A DNA stretch of 64,000 nucleotides from JALZKA01 sp963753385 (GTDB lineage Bacteria; Actinomycetota; Thermoleophilia; Solirubrobacterales; 70-9): contig CAVWCC010000004.1 in assembly GCA_963753385.1 (NCBI GenBank), positions 62,001 through 126,000 on the forward strand, written 5' to 3'. The notes under the pieces were generated by a model. That model saw only the letters and a list, made by a program, of their open reading frames with translations. It made no database searches and was not told the origin of the DNA. A program made the translations under genes and the position numbers. Of this stretch, positions 50,366 through 58,431 are shown one piece after another; within the stretch, counting starts at the first letter, position 1, and each line of letters opens with the position of its first letter.

Positions 50366-51958
50366 TCAGCTCTCGAGCCGGAGCACCAGCACGAGGATGT
50401 CGTCGCGGGGCGACTTCCCGTTCTGAGGCGGGAGTGCCGCCTCGCTCACAGCCTCGATGATCTCCGTTGCGCTGCCTCCGGCGTGTGGGGGGAGGGCGGC
50501 GGCGATGTCGTCCGCGGTGACGGGCCGCGCCGGGGCGTAGGCGTCGGTCAGCCCGTCCGTGTAGAGGATCAACGCATCTCCCGGCGCCAGCTCCGCCTTG
50601 TGATCGGTGAGATCCAGGCCGCGCCGGACCCCGAGCGGGGCGGCCGGCATCCCAATCGGCTCGACGGTGCCCTCGCCTCGCAGGATCAACGGCTTCGGGT
50701 GTCCCCCGAGTGACACCGTGAGGCTCGCCCCGCCGTCGTGGCGCTCGAGCCGCGCGTAGGCGACGGTGCACGGATGGTCGGAATCGCGGCCGAGGATCGC
50801 CTCGTTCAGGACGCCGAGGATCCGGCTCGGCCGGCTTTCCTGGACCGCCGCTGCGCGCAGGGTGTATCGGGCGAGAGCGGTGTCGGCGGCGGCGATCGCC
50901 CCCTTGCCGAGCGCGTCCCCGATCGCCACGCCGATGCTGCCGTCGTCGCCCTCGACGAGCTCGTAGAAGTCGCCGCCGACGATCTCGCGGTCGCCGGCGG
51001 GGCGGAACTCGACCGCGGCCTGGATCCCGGCGATCGCCGGCAGCCCGGCCGGCAGCAGGCTTTCCTGAAGCGTCTCCGCCACCTTTCGCACCGACTCCTC
51101 GGCTCGGCGGCGTTCGGTGACGACCGCTGCCACCAGCAGCGTTGTGATGCTGACCACCCCGACGAAGAGCTGCGCCATCAGGAGGCGATCGTCGGGCGCG
51201 TAGTCCGCGAACGGCCCCTGCCCGTCCTGGGTCAGCGGGATCGCGATCGCCGCGGTGATCAGGCTGGCCAGGACCGCCCCGGGTTGGGCGAACCTGAACG
51301 CCGCCACCACCGGGAGCGGCACGAGCGCGAAGGTGATCGGCAGCTCGCTGGTGAACACGAGCAGCACGGCGCCGGTGACGAGCGCGGTTAATCCGACCGC
51401 CTCGGCGACGCGACCCGCGGCGACCCGGAAGGGCCAGTGGGTGACCGCGACCATCAGCGCCGGGGCGACCACCAGGGCACCGCCCATATCGCCAAGCCAC
51501 CAGGTCCGCCAGACCGAGCCGAAGTCCGCGCCGTCGATCTCGCCTCCCGCCAGGAGGCTCGACGTCCCGATGGTGGCGCTGACGGCCGTGCTGATCACGG
51601 CACCGAAAAGCACCAGCCGGAGGACGTCGACGGCACGCTCGAGCGAAGGGCGGAAGCCGGCCACCGAAACGAGCAGGTAGGCGCCGGCGACGGCCTCCAG
51701 CGTGTTCCCGGTAGTGATCCCGAGCACCGTGAGGAACGGGACGCCGGTCCAGGCGTTCGCGAGGAACGCGCCAAGGGCGACGCCCGGCCAGAGCCGGAAC
51801 CCGAACAGGACGAGCGCGGCGAGCGCGATCCCGGTCGGGGGCCAGACTGCGGTGACGCTGGGCGTCTCGGCCGCGAGGTCCAGCCCGAGCTTCGCCGCGC
51901 CGTAATAGACGGCCGCGAGGCCCAGGATCATGGCTAGATAGCGATTCCGGTTACTCAC
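50366..51958 (-). CDS. MASE1 sensor with SpoIIE/PP2C phosphatase domain
   Basis: Membrane signalling protein of 530 residues. Residues 1-280 form eight to nine hydrophobic segments with the MASE1 pattern (TPSVTAVWPPTGIALAALVL). The C-terminal domain is a SpoIIE/PP2C-type serine phosphatase: VGGDFYELVEGDDGSIGVAI, then GDALGKG with metal Asp, and LILYTDGLTDA. These proteins usually dephosphorylate anti-anti-sigma factors, thereby controlling general stress sigma factors. GTG 51958; an upstream ATG at 52012 is possible. Confidence 0.88.
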   Translation of the reverse strand: MSNRNRYLAMILGLAAVYYGAAKLGLDLAAETPSVTAVWPPTGIALAALVLFGFRLWPGVALGAFLANAWTGVPFLTVLGITTGNTLEAVAGAYLLVSVAGFRPSLERAVDVLRLVLFGAVISTAVSATIGTSSLLAGGEIDGADFGSVWRTWWLGDMGGALVVAPALMVAVTHWPFRVAAGRVAEAVGLTALVTGAVLLVFTSELPITFALVPLPVVAAFRFAQPGAVLASLITAAIAIPLTQDGQGPFADYAPDDRLLMAQLFVGVVSITTLLVAAVVTERRRAEESVRKVAETLQESLLPAGLPAIAGIQAAVEFRPAGDREIVGGDFYELVEGDDGSIGVAIGDALGKGAIAAADTALARYTLRAAAVQESRPSRILGVLNEAILGRDSDHPCTVAYARLERHDGGASLTVSLGGHPKPLILRGEGTVEPIGMPAAPLGVRRGLDLTDHKAELAPGDALILYTDGLTDAYAPARPVTADDIAAALPPHAGGSATEIIEAVSEAALPPQNGKSPRDDILVLVLRLES

Positions 51959-52064
51959 TCCACCCCGTCCGGTCGCCTGAGAATCCCTGCCGCCTCGCCG
52001 AGCGTAGTGCATGTCCGCGTCAGCCTCGGCACAACTCGCGCGCCACGGGGCGCACGTGCCCATC

Positions 52065-52070
52065 TAGCGT
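52065..52070 (+). promoter_or_regulatory. Leaderless -10 box (TAGCGT)
   Basis: TAGCGT, seven bases before the ATG at 52078. Confidence 0.45.
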
Positions 52071-52077
52071 CGCCCGC

Positions 52078-52518
52078 ATGATGAAACTGCTCGCAGCCAC
52101 GATCTCTGTAATCGCCGCCACCGCGTTTGCCGCGCTGACGGCTTCCGCGGCCGGCGCCGCTCCCAACGAGCCCTCGGCGGATCGGTGTTTCAGTGCGAAC
52201 GCCGGCAAGCACAAGACCAGCCTCGGCGCGCACCAGTGGACGCTCCGGGTCACGGCCGAATGGTGCGTGGCCGACGTCGGCGATCGCCCTCACATCGCCT
52301 CGGTTCGCCGCTCGACCCGCGTGCGGACCGGCACCAACTGGAAGCTGATCTCGCGGACCGGGAGCACCGGACGCGAGGGCTCGCGCCGCGCGACCGTGGA
52401 GTCGCGCGCCCACTTCCGCCTGCGCTATCCGTACTTCGAGCAGAACTGCTACCCGAGCGTGGCGATCGAGATGCAGGCGAATGGTGCGTTCACGCGTCGG
52501 GTGCGGACGGGCTGCTGA
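52078..52518 (+). CDS. Small secreted protein of unknown function
   Basis: Exported protein of 146 residues. A signal peptide (LLAATISVIAATAFAALTAS) precedes a mature part rich in Arg and Ser with four Cys (DRCFSAN, EWCVADV, QNCYPSV, TGC at the end), which could form two disulfides. The centre is beta-rich (THQ-like, WTLRVTAEW, HFRLRYPYFE). I do not recognise a family. ATG 52078 begins the signal peptide and follows TAGCGT by seven bases. Confidence 0.65.
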   Translation: MMKLLAATISVIAATAFAALTASAAGAAPNEPSADRCFSANAGKHKTSLGAHQWTLRVTAEWCVADVGDRPHIASVRRSTRVRTGTNWKLISRTGSTGREGSRRATVESRAHFRLRYPYFEQNCYPSVAIEMQANGAFTRRVRTGC

Positions 52519-52524
52519 ACGGGC

Positions 52525-52794
52525 TCAGCGGCCGAGCGTGGATCCGTCGTAGAGCTTGCGGACCGTGACCGTCCCATCCGGGGAGGCGTCGAGGCAGAGC
52601 CCGCAGAGCACGCACTCGTCCTGGTTCTCGCGCACGACCTCGACGCCCGACTCGGACGCCTTGAAGATGTCTACCGGGCAGGCCTCCTGCAGTTTCTTCG
52701 CGAGCTCGACGTCGCCCTTGACCGACTCGTCGACCTCGACCTCGATGAAGATCCCGTGCAGTTGCTCGTTGCTCGTTGCTCGTTGCTCGGTCAT
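52525..52794 (-). CDS. Ferredoxin-like protein, one [4Fe-4S] cluster
   Basis: Ferredoxin-type protein of 89 residues. The cluster Cys are CVLCGLC plus the distal Cys in ACPVDIF. The fourth Cys of a second cluster is replaced (LDASPDG), so one [4Fe-4S] cluster is expected. Its ATG overlaps the fused CoA-ligase stop (ATGA), so it is coupled to that gene; it could serve a CoA-dependent oxidoreductase elsewhere. The first codons (EQRATSNEQ) come from a tandem heptamer repeat, 52761-52788. Confidence 0.8.
   Translation of the reverse strand: MTEQRATSNEQLHGIFIEVEVDESVKGDVELAKKLQEACPVDIFKASESGVEVVRENQDECVLCGLCLDASPDGTVTVRKLYDGSTLGR
52761..52788 (-). repeat. Heptanucleotide repeat at the start of the ferredoxin gene
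   Basis: Four perfect copies of GTTGCTC (plus-strand reading; GAGCAAC in the coding sense), just inside the ATG. Since seven is not a multiple of three, gain or loss of one unit would change the frame. Confidence 0.9.
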
Positions 52795-54959
52795 GCGGGA
52801 ACTCCAAGCGCTTCCTTGACCCGCGCCGGGATCTCGTCGATCCGCTCGACCACCGGGATCCCCGCCGCCTCGAGCCGCGCGATCTTCTCGGTGGCCGAGT
52901 CCTCCTTGCCCTCGACGATCGTGCCCGCATGCCCGAAGCTCATCCCCTGCATCTCCTCTTCGTCCATGAACTTGCCGGCCATGAACGCGACGATCGGCAG
53001 CTTCGAGCCGTTCTCCGTGCACCAGTCGACCAGCTCGGCCTCCATCCGGCCGCCGGGCTCGGTGTAGATCACGATCGCCTCGGTCTGCGCGTCGTCGGCG
53101 AAGTACGGCATCAGCTCGGCATAGGTCGAGCCGATGATCGCGTCGCCGCCGATCGAGACGGCGGTCGAGACGCCGAGGCCAGCGGCCGTGAGCGAGGACG
53201 AAATCTCGGTCGTCATCCCGCCGGAGCGCGACATCACGCCGACCGGCCCCGGCGCGTACGCCTTGGCCGCGTCCTTGGCGGGACCGCCGATGCCTCCCAT
53301 CTTGCAGACGCCGGGCACGATCAGCCCGAGGCAGTTCGGGCCGATGATCCGGGCGCCGCGCGCGTTCGCGAGCTCGACCATCTCGGCGACGTCGCGGCGC
53401 GGGATCCGCTCGGTGACAACCACGATGAGCTTGACCCCGTTCTCGATCGCCTCCATCACGGCGTCCTTCGTGAACGCGGGGGGGACGGTGACGACCGCCC
53501 CGTCGATCCCGTCGCCGTGGTGATCGACAGCCTGCTCGACCGTGTCGAACACGGGGACGCCGTGGACCTCGCGCCCCTTCCGGCCCGGGGTTACGCCGCC
53601 GACGACCTTGGAGCCGTAATCCAGGCACTCGCGGGTCAGGTTCACGGCCTCCCGTCCGGTGATCCCCTGCACGATGAAGGTGAAGTCCTCGGAGAGCAAG
53701 ATGCTCAATGCCTCCGACCCTGACGGCCCCGGACGCGAAGCGGAGGAGCCGTCAGGCCCTTGGATCTTGGCCACGGCCTCTCCGGCCGCCTCCCACATCG
53801 AGGTCGAGCGGTCGCGGAACTCGATCCCGTACTTGCCGAGGATCTTCGCGCCCTCCTCCTCCCACGCCCCGGGGATGCGGAACACGGCGATCGTCTCGGC
53901 CGGGTCCTTGCCGAGCTCGAGGCAGGCCTTGATCACGCCGCGGGCGACGATGTCGACCCGGGTGTTGGAGACGATCGACATCATCACGGCGATCTTCTCG
54001 ACGCCGTCCTTGCGCAAGACCTCCATCGCGAGGCCCTTCGCCTTGGCCACGGACGGGTTGCCGCCGATCTCGGCGTAGTTCGCCGGTTTGCCGCCCTGTG
54101 AGCGCACCGCGTCGGTCAGCGTCAGCGAGCCGCCGCCGGCCCCGATCACCAGCCCGAGGTTGCCGTGGAAGCCGTGATCCTTGCCCTGGATCACGCCGCG
54201 ATGGTCGGCGGCGTCGATCGCCTTGACGTTGCGCTCGAACTCGGAGGGCTCGTAGAGCTCGCGTGGCTCATCCAGGTCGACGCCGATCTCCTGCAGCAGT
54301 TCCTTGTGGCGGCCGACCGCCTCGTCCTCCATCTCCATGTGGGCGTCGAGGGCGACGAATGACCCGTCGGCGAGCCTGGCGAGTGGATTGATCTCGGCGA
54401 GCGTCATGTCGTACTCGCGTTGCAGGCGGGCGAGGCGAGCCAGGACCGCGGTCGCCCGGTTCAGCTCGGAGCCGGTCATTCCCACCCGGGAGACCACCTC
54501 CTTCGCCTTGAAGTCGGAGATCGGGTGGAGGTTGGAGAGGTGCCCGCGCCCGACGTGGTCCGGATGCTCCTCCGCGACCTGCTCGATGTCGATCCCGCCC
54601 ATGTCGGAAAAGAGCATCATCGGCCGCTTCGCGCGCCCGTCCCAGAGCACCGCGGCGTAGTACTCCTGTTCGACCTCGGCCTTCGGGTCGACCAGCACGC
54701 CGACCGGCATGTGTCCGCCGATCTCGAGCTCCAGGATCGTGGCCGCGTGCTCCGCCGCCTCATCGGGGGTGTCGGCGAACTTGACGCCGCCGGCCTTCAT
54801 CCGGCCCCCGGTGAGGACCTGCGACTTGATCACGGTCGGGCCACCGATGCGCTCGGCCGCCGTGCGCGCCTCGTCGGCGCTGGTGCAGAAGCCGTACTCG
54901 GTGACCGGGATGCCGGCCCGCTCGACGATCCGGCGTGATTCGTACTCGTAGAAGCGCAT
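52791..54959 (-). CDS. Fused SucC-SucD-type acyl-CoA ligase
   Basis: ADP/GDP-forming acyl-CoA ligase with the beta (SucC-like) and alpha (SucD-like) parts in one 722-residue chain, beta first. Beta part, about 1-400: MRFYEYESRRIVERAGIPV, ATP-grasp strands (PTVIKSQVLTGGRMKAGGV), LAEINPLARL. Alpha part, from about 420: FIVQGITGREAVNLT, CoA-binding Gly pattern, MSRSGGMTTEIS, and the phospho-His in MSFGHAGTIVEG. Succinate or malate may be the substrate; malyl-CoA lyase nearby makes malate:CoA ligase possible. The joint (GPDGSSASRPGPSG) lies over a hairpin. ATG 54959 starts at the family N-terminus. Confidence 0.85.
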   Translation of the reverse strand: MRFYEYESRRIVERAGIPVTEYGFCTSADEARTAAERIGGPTVIKSQVLTGGRMKAGGVKFADTPDEAAEHAATILELEIGGHMPVGVLVDPKAEVEQEYYAAVLWDGRAKRPMMLFSDMGGIDIEQVAEEHPDHVGRGHLSNLHPISDFKAKEVVSRVGMTGSELNRATAVLARLARLQREYDMTLAEINPLARLADGSFVALDAHMEMEDEAVGRHKELLQEIGVDLDEPRELYEPSEFERNVKAIDAADHRGVIQGKDHGFHGNLGLVIGAGGGSLTLTDAVRSQGGKPANYAEIGGNPSVAKAKGLAMEVLRKDGVEKIAVMMSIVSNTRVDIVARGVIKACLELGKDPAETIAVFRIPGAWEEEGAKILGKYGIEFRDRSTSMWEAAGEAVAKIQGPDGSSASRPGPSGSEALSILLSEDFTFIVQGITGREAVNLTRECLDYGSKVVGGVTPGRKGREVHGVPVFDTVEQAVDHHGDGIDGAVVTVPPAFTKDAVMEAIENGVKLIVVVTERIPRRDVAEMVELANARGARIIGPNCLGLIVPGVCKMGGIGGPAKDAAKAYAPGPVGVMSRSGGMTTEISSSLTAAGLGVSTAVSIGGDAIIGSTYAELMPYFADDAQTEAIVIYTEPGGRMEAELVDWCTENGSKLPIVAFMAGKFMDEEEMQGMSFGHAGTIVEGKEDSATEKIARLEAAGIPVVERIDEIPARVKEALGVPA
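53719..53756. repeat. Inverted repeat at the SucC-SucD joint
   Basis: CCTGACGGC (53719-53727) and GCCGTCAGG (53748-53756), 9 bp, 20-nt loop, inside the linker of the fused gene. On the minus strand an out-of-frame TGA lies in the first arm. It looks like a former intergenic hairpin between two genes. Confidence 0.5.
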
Positions 54960-55024
54960 GGTTCCTGGGCGCCCGGCGCAGCGGGGCCGCGGAAACATAG
55001 CGGGGGCCTGGCAGCCGGCCGCCC

Positions 55025-55030
55025 TAGGCT
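55025..55030 (+). promoter_or_regulatory. Leaderless -10 box (TAGGCT)
   Basis: TAGGCT, seven bases before GTG 55038. Confidence 0.5.
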
Positions 55031-55037
55031 GCCTCCC

Positions 55038-55931
55038 GTGGAAGGTTCGGTGTTCGCGACGGTGGCACTGCCGATCGCGCTTGCCGTGATCATGATCAGC
55101 CTCGGGCTGGAGCTGACGGTCGGCGACTTCCGGCGGATCGCGGTATATCCGAAGGGGGTGGCGATCGGGCTCGCCAACCTGGTGGTCGTCGCTCCGCTCC
55201 TCGCGTTCGCGATCGCCGAGGCGTTCGGGCTGGAGCCGGTGCTCGCGATCGGCCTGGTCCTCCTCGGAGCCTCCCCTGGCGGCACGATGGCGAACCTCCT
55301 CACCCACCTCGCGCGCGGCGACACCGCGCTGTCCGTGACGATGACGGCGCTGTCCAGCGTCGGGGCGCTTGTGACAGTCCCCCTCTATCTCGGCCTCGCC
55401 GGCCGGCACTTCGCCGGCGGTGACATCGGAGACGTGTCGATGGCGGGCGTGGTCGCGCGGGTGTTCCTGATCACGATCGTGCCGCTCTCGGTGGGTATGT
55501 ATCTGCGGTCGCGCTACCCGGCGCGCGTGGAGGCGGTACGCGGCCGCGTGAAGACGGCCGCGATGGTCGCGTTCGTGGCCGTCGTGATCGGCGCCGTCGC
55601 CAGCGAGATCGACGTCGTCCTCGACCACTTCACGGCGGTCGCGCTAGCGACGCTGACCTTGAACGTCGCGGCGATGTCGATCAGCTTCGGCGTCGCCCGG
55701 GTCGCCCGTCTCTCGAACGAGCAGGCGACCGCGATCGCGATGGAGCTGGGCATCCACAACGCGACGCTCGCGATCGCGGTGGCGGGGACGATCGACATCG
55801 ACTACGCGATCCCGGCCGCGGTCTACTCGGGCTTCATGTTCATCACCGCCGGGCTCTTCGCGCGCCTGATGCGAACGCGCAACTCGGCCGGATCCCAGGT
55901 TCCGGCCGCCGCGGTCTTCGAAACCCCTTAG
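55038..55931 (+). CDS. BASS family transporter (bile acid:Na+ symporter-like)
   Basis: Membrane transporter of the bile acid:sodium symporter (BASS) family, 297 residues and about nine to ten hydrophobic segments. The family pattern is LAVIMISLGLELTVGDFRRI, GLVLLGASPGGTMANLLTHL with Na+-site residues, and ELGIHNATLAIAVAG (the ELGxQNxxLA-type motif). Bacterial members carry 2-keto acids, pantoate or similar organic acids. Adjacency to a CoA ligase and PEP carboxykinase suggests an organic-acid substrate; this is inference. Confidence 0.9.
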   Translation: MEGSVFATVALPIALAVIMISLGLELTVGDFRRIAVYPKGVAIGLANLVVVAPLLAFAIAEAFGLEPVLAIGLVLLGASPGGTMANLLTHLARGDTALSVTMTALSSVGALVTVPLYLGLAGRHFAGGDIGDVSMAGVVARVFLITIVPLSVGMYLRSRYPARVEAVRGRVKTAAMVAFVAVVIGAVASEIDVVLDHFTAVALATLTLNVAAMSISFGVARVARLSNEQATAIAMELGIHNATLAIAVAGTIDIDYAIPAAVYSGFMFITAGLFARLMRTRNSAGSQVPAAAVFETP

Positions 55932-55958
55932 GGGAGAACTTCGCCCGGGCGGGGTTTT
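55921..55958 (+). terminator. Possible intrinsic terminator of the BASS gene
   Basis: AAACCCC (55921-55927) pairs with GGGGTTT (55951-55957), followed by one more T; CGCCCGGGCG inside can form a smaller hairpin. The T-run is short. Confidence 0.4.
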
Positions 55959-55962
55959 GCGG

Positions 55963-55968
55963 CACAAT
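55963..55968 (+). promoter_or_regulatory. Possible -10 box of pckG (CACAAT)
   Basis: CACAAT about 95 bases before the PEP carboxykinase GTG, implying an untranslated leader of about 90 nt. No good -35 box is seen. Confidence 0.35.
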
Positions 55969-56063
55969 GACCTCTCTGTCATGGCGCGGGGGACCGGATC
56001 GCCTCGCCATTCATCAATCCGGGATTTCCCAGGAAGACCATCCGAAAAGGAGTTGCTTAAACA

Positions 56064-57878
56064 GTGAGCGAGACCGCCGCCGCGACCGAGATCCCCACCA
56101 AGAATCAGAAGCTGGTCGCGTGGGTCCAAGAGATCGCCGCCCTGACGAAGCCCGATCAGGTCCACTGGTGCGACGGCACCGCCGAGGAGTACGACCGGCT
56201 CTGCCAGGAAATGGTCGAGGCGGGCACGTTCCGCCGGCTCTCGGACGCGAAGCGACCGAACTCCTACCTGGCATGGTCGGATCCCTCGGACGTCGCCCGG
56301 GTCGAGGACCGAACCTTCATCTGTTCCGAGGACGAGGACGCCGCGGGACCGACGAACCACTGGCGGGCCCCCGCCGAGATGCGGGAGACGATGCGCGAGC
56401 TGTTCGCGGGGTCCATGAAGGGCCGGACCATGTACGTGGTGCCGTTCTCGATGGGCCCGCTTCGCTCCGACAAGTCCCACGTCGGCGTCCAGCTCACCGA
56501 CTCGCCCTACGTCGTCGTCTCGATGCGGATCATGACCCGCATGGGACAGGGCGCCCTCGACGCGCTGGGTGACGCCGGCGAGTTCGTCCCGTGCGTGCAC
56601 TCGGTCGGCGCCCCGCTCTCGGAGGGCGAGAAGGACACGCCCTGGCCGACCAACGCCGAGGTCAAGTACATCGTCCACTACCCGGAGACCCGCGAGATCT
56701 GGTCGTACGGATCCGGCTACGGCGGCAACGCGCTGCTTGGCAAGAAGTGCTTCGCCCTGCGGATCGCCTCGGTCATGGCCCGCGACGAGGGCTGGATGGC
56801 CGAGCACATGCTGATCCTGAAGCTCACCTCGCCCGAGGGGAAGGTCAAGTACGTCACCGGCGCCTTCCCGTCCGCCTGCGGCAAGACCAACCTGGCGATG
56901 CTGATCCCGACGCTCGAGGGCTGGACCGTCGAGACGATCGGCGACGACATCGCGTGGATGAAGTTCGGCGACGACGGCCGGCTCTACGCGATCAACCCCG
57001 AGGCCGGGTTCTTCGGGGTTGCGCCGGGGACCGGCTACAAGACGAACCCGAACGCGATGGACGCGATCGACAAGAACACGATCTTCACCAACGCGGCGCT
57101 CACGGATGACGGCGATGTCTGGTGGGAGGGCATGACCGAGGAGCCGCCCGATCACGCGATCGACTGGAAGGGCCAGGACTGGACGCCGGAATCCGAGGAG
57201 CCTGCCGCGCACCCGAACGCACGCTTCACGGTCCCGGCTGCGCAGGCGCCCTCGATCGCGGCCGAGTGGGAGGACCCAGCGGGCGTGCCGATCGACGCCT
57301 TCCTGTTCGGCGGTCGCCGGGCCACGAACATGCCCCTCGTGCGCGAGGCGTTCGACTGGGGGCACGGCGTCTTCCTGGGCGCGACGATGAGCTCCGAGCA
57401 GACCGCGGCCGCGTTCGGCACCGTTGGCCAACTCCGGTTCGACCCGTTCGCGATGCTCCCGTTCTGCGGCTACAACATGGCCGACTACTTCCAGAACTGG
57501 CTGGACGTCGGCGAGCGCGGCGACGCGGACAAGCTGCCCCGGATCTTCTACGTGAACTGGTTCCGCAAGGACGCCGACGGCGACTTCCTCTGGCCCGGGT
57601 TCGGCGAGAACAGCCGTGTCCTCGAGTGGGTCTTCCGCCGTTGCGACGGCGAGGCCGAGGCGACCGAGACGCCGATCGGCCTGGTCCCGGCGCCCGGAGC
57701 CCTCAACACCGATGGCCTCGACGTGTCCGCGGAGGACATGCGCGAGCTGACGACCGTCGATTCCGAGCAGCTCCGCCAGGAGCTGCCGCAGGTCGAGGAG
57801 CACCTGGCGCAGTTCGGCGACCGGCTGCCAGGGCCCGTCCGGGCGCAGCTCGAGGCGCTGAAGCAGAAGCTCGGCTAG
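56064..57878 (+). CDS. pckG: Phosphoenolpyruvate carboxykinase (GTP)
   Basis: GTP-dependent PEP carboxykinase, which interconverts oxaloacetate and PEP plus CO2 in gluconeogenesis or anaplerosis. 604 residues, typical of the GTP class. The PLP-like kinase loop is FPSACGKTNLAML, metal ligands are around GDDIAWMKF, the substrate region RTMYVVPFSMGP, and the guanine-binding part FGGRRATNMPLV. GTG 56064 has AAAGGAG 11 bases upstream. It connects C4 acids from the neighbouring CoA ligase/lyase genes to PEP. Confidence 0.96.
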   Translation: MSETAAATEIPTKNQKLVAWVQEIAALTKPDQVHWCDGTAEEYDRLCQEMVEAGTFRRLSDAKRPNSYLAWSDPSDVARVEDRTFICSEDEDAAGPTNHWRAPAEMRETMRELFAGSMKGRTMYVVPFSMGPLRSDKSHVGVQLTDSPYVVVSMRIMTRMGQGALDALGDAGEFVPCVHSVGAPLSEGEKDTPWPTNAEVKYIVHYPETREIWSYGSGYGGNALLGKKCFALRIASVMARDEGWMAEHMLILKLTSPEGKVKYVTGAFPSACGKTNLAMLIPTLEGWTVETIGDDIAWMKFGDDGRLYAINPEAGFFGVAPGTGYKTNPNAMDAIDKNTIFTNAALTDDGDVWWEGMTEEPPDHAIDWKGQDWTPESEEPAAHPNARFTVPAAQAPSIAAEWEDPAGVPIDAFLFGGRRATNMPLVREAFDWGHGVFLGATMSSEQTAAAFGTVGQLRFDPFAMLPFCGYNMADYFQNWLDVGERGDADKLPRIFYVNWFRKDADGDFLWPGFGENSRVLEWVFRRCDGEAEATETPIGLVPAPGALNTDGLDVSAEDMRELTTVDSEQLRQELPQVEEHLAQFGDRLPGPVRAQLEALKQKLG

Positions 57879-57973
57879 CTACACGGCTTGATTCCGTCCG
57901 CCCGGAGGTGAAAGGGTCCTCCGCACAAGGTCGATGCGGGGGGTCCGCGCAGGCCTGAAGCGAAGGAGGGCGA

Positions 57974-58431
57974 ATGCGAGAGGCAGTTACGCGCGCGGTC
58001 GAGGGGCGTGCCGCTCTGGTCGTCGGGATCGTCGCGCTGTTCGCGGCACTCGGCGGGAGCGCGATCGCGCTGCCGGACAGAACTCGGTGGACACGGGCGA
58101 CATCAAGAACAGCGATGTCTCGGTCAAGGACCTGAAGATCGCCTACGTCTACATCAGTCCCGAAGACCAGGTGAAGGCATCGAAGAACGTCAAGGGCACG
58201 GACTTCCCCGGCGCGCAGGAGCAGGTGCTCTGCATCGACCTGAAGTTCAAGCCGAAGACCGCGAGCGCGACGCGCGCGCCGAACTCGGGCGGGTCCGATC
58301 CGTTCACCCCGCCGCATGTCGGCATCCCGCCCGTTGCGGGCTCGCTCTGCAATGCGCCCTACAACGACGGGATCATCCAGGTTCCCGGCTCGGACAGCAG
58401 CGGCGGAACCTACGCCAACTTCTTCGGCTAG
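57974..58431 (+). CDS. Secreted protein of unknown function, frameshifted
   Basis: Exported protein of about 152 residues. A hydrophobic signal (AALVVGIVALFAALGGSAIA) is followed by ALP and, after a frame break, QNSVDTGDIKNSDVSVKDL, a layout common in actinobacterial surface proteins that have NSV-x-GxIKN-type repeats. Restoring one missing G near 58076 (CCGG to CCGGG) joins the two into ALPGQNSVD. A single Cys pair (VLCIDL, SLCNAP) may be bridged. ATG 57974 follows AAGGAGGG. Function unknown. Confidence 0.65.

Noticed and set aside
50334..51500. N-terminal extension that would fuse the phosphatase region to the acyl-CoA ligase
   Set aside because: It is the wrong frame of the MASE1-SpoIIE gene; the ligase has its own ATG at 50333.
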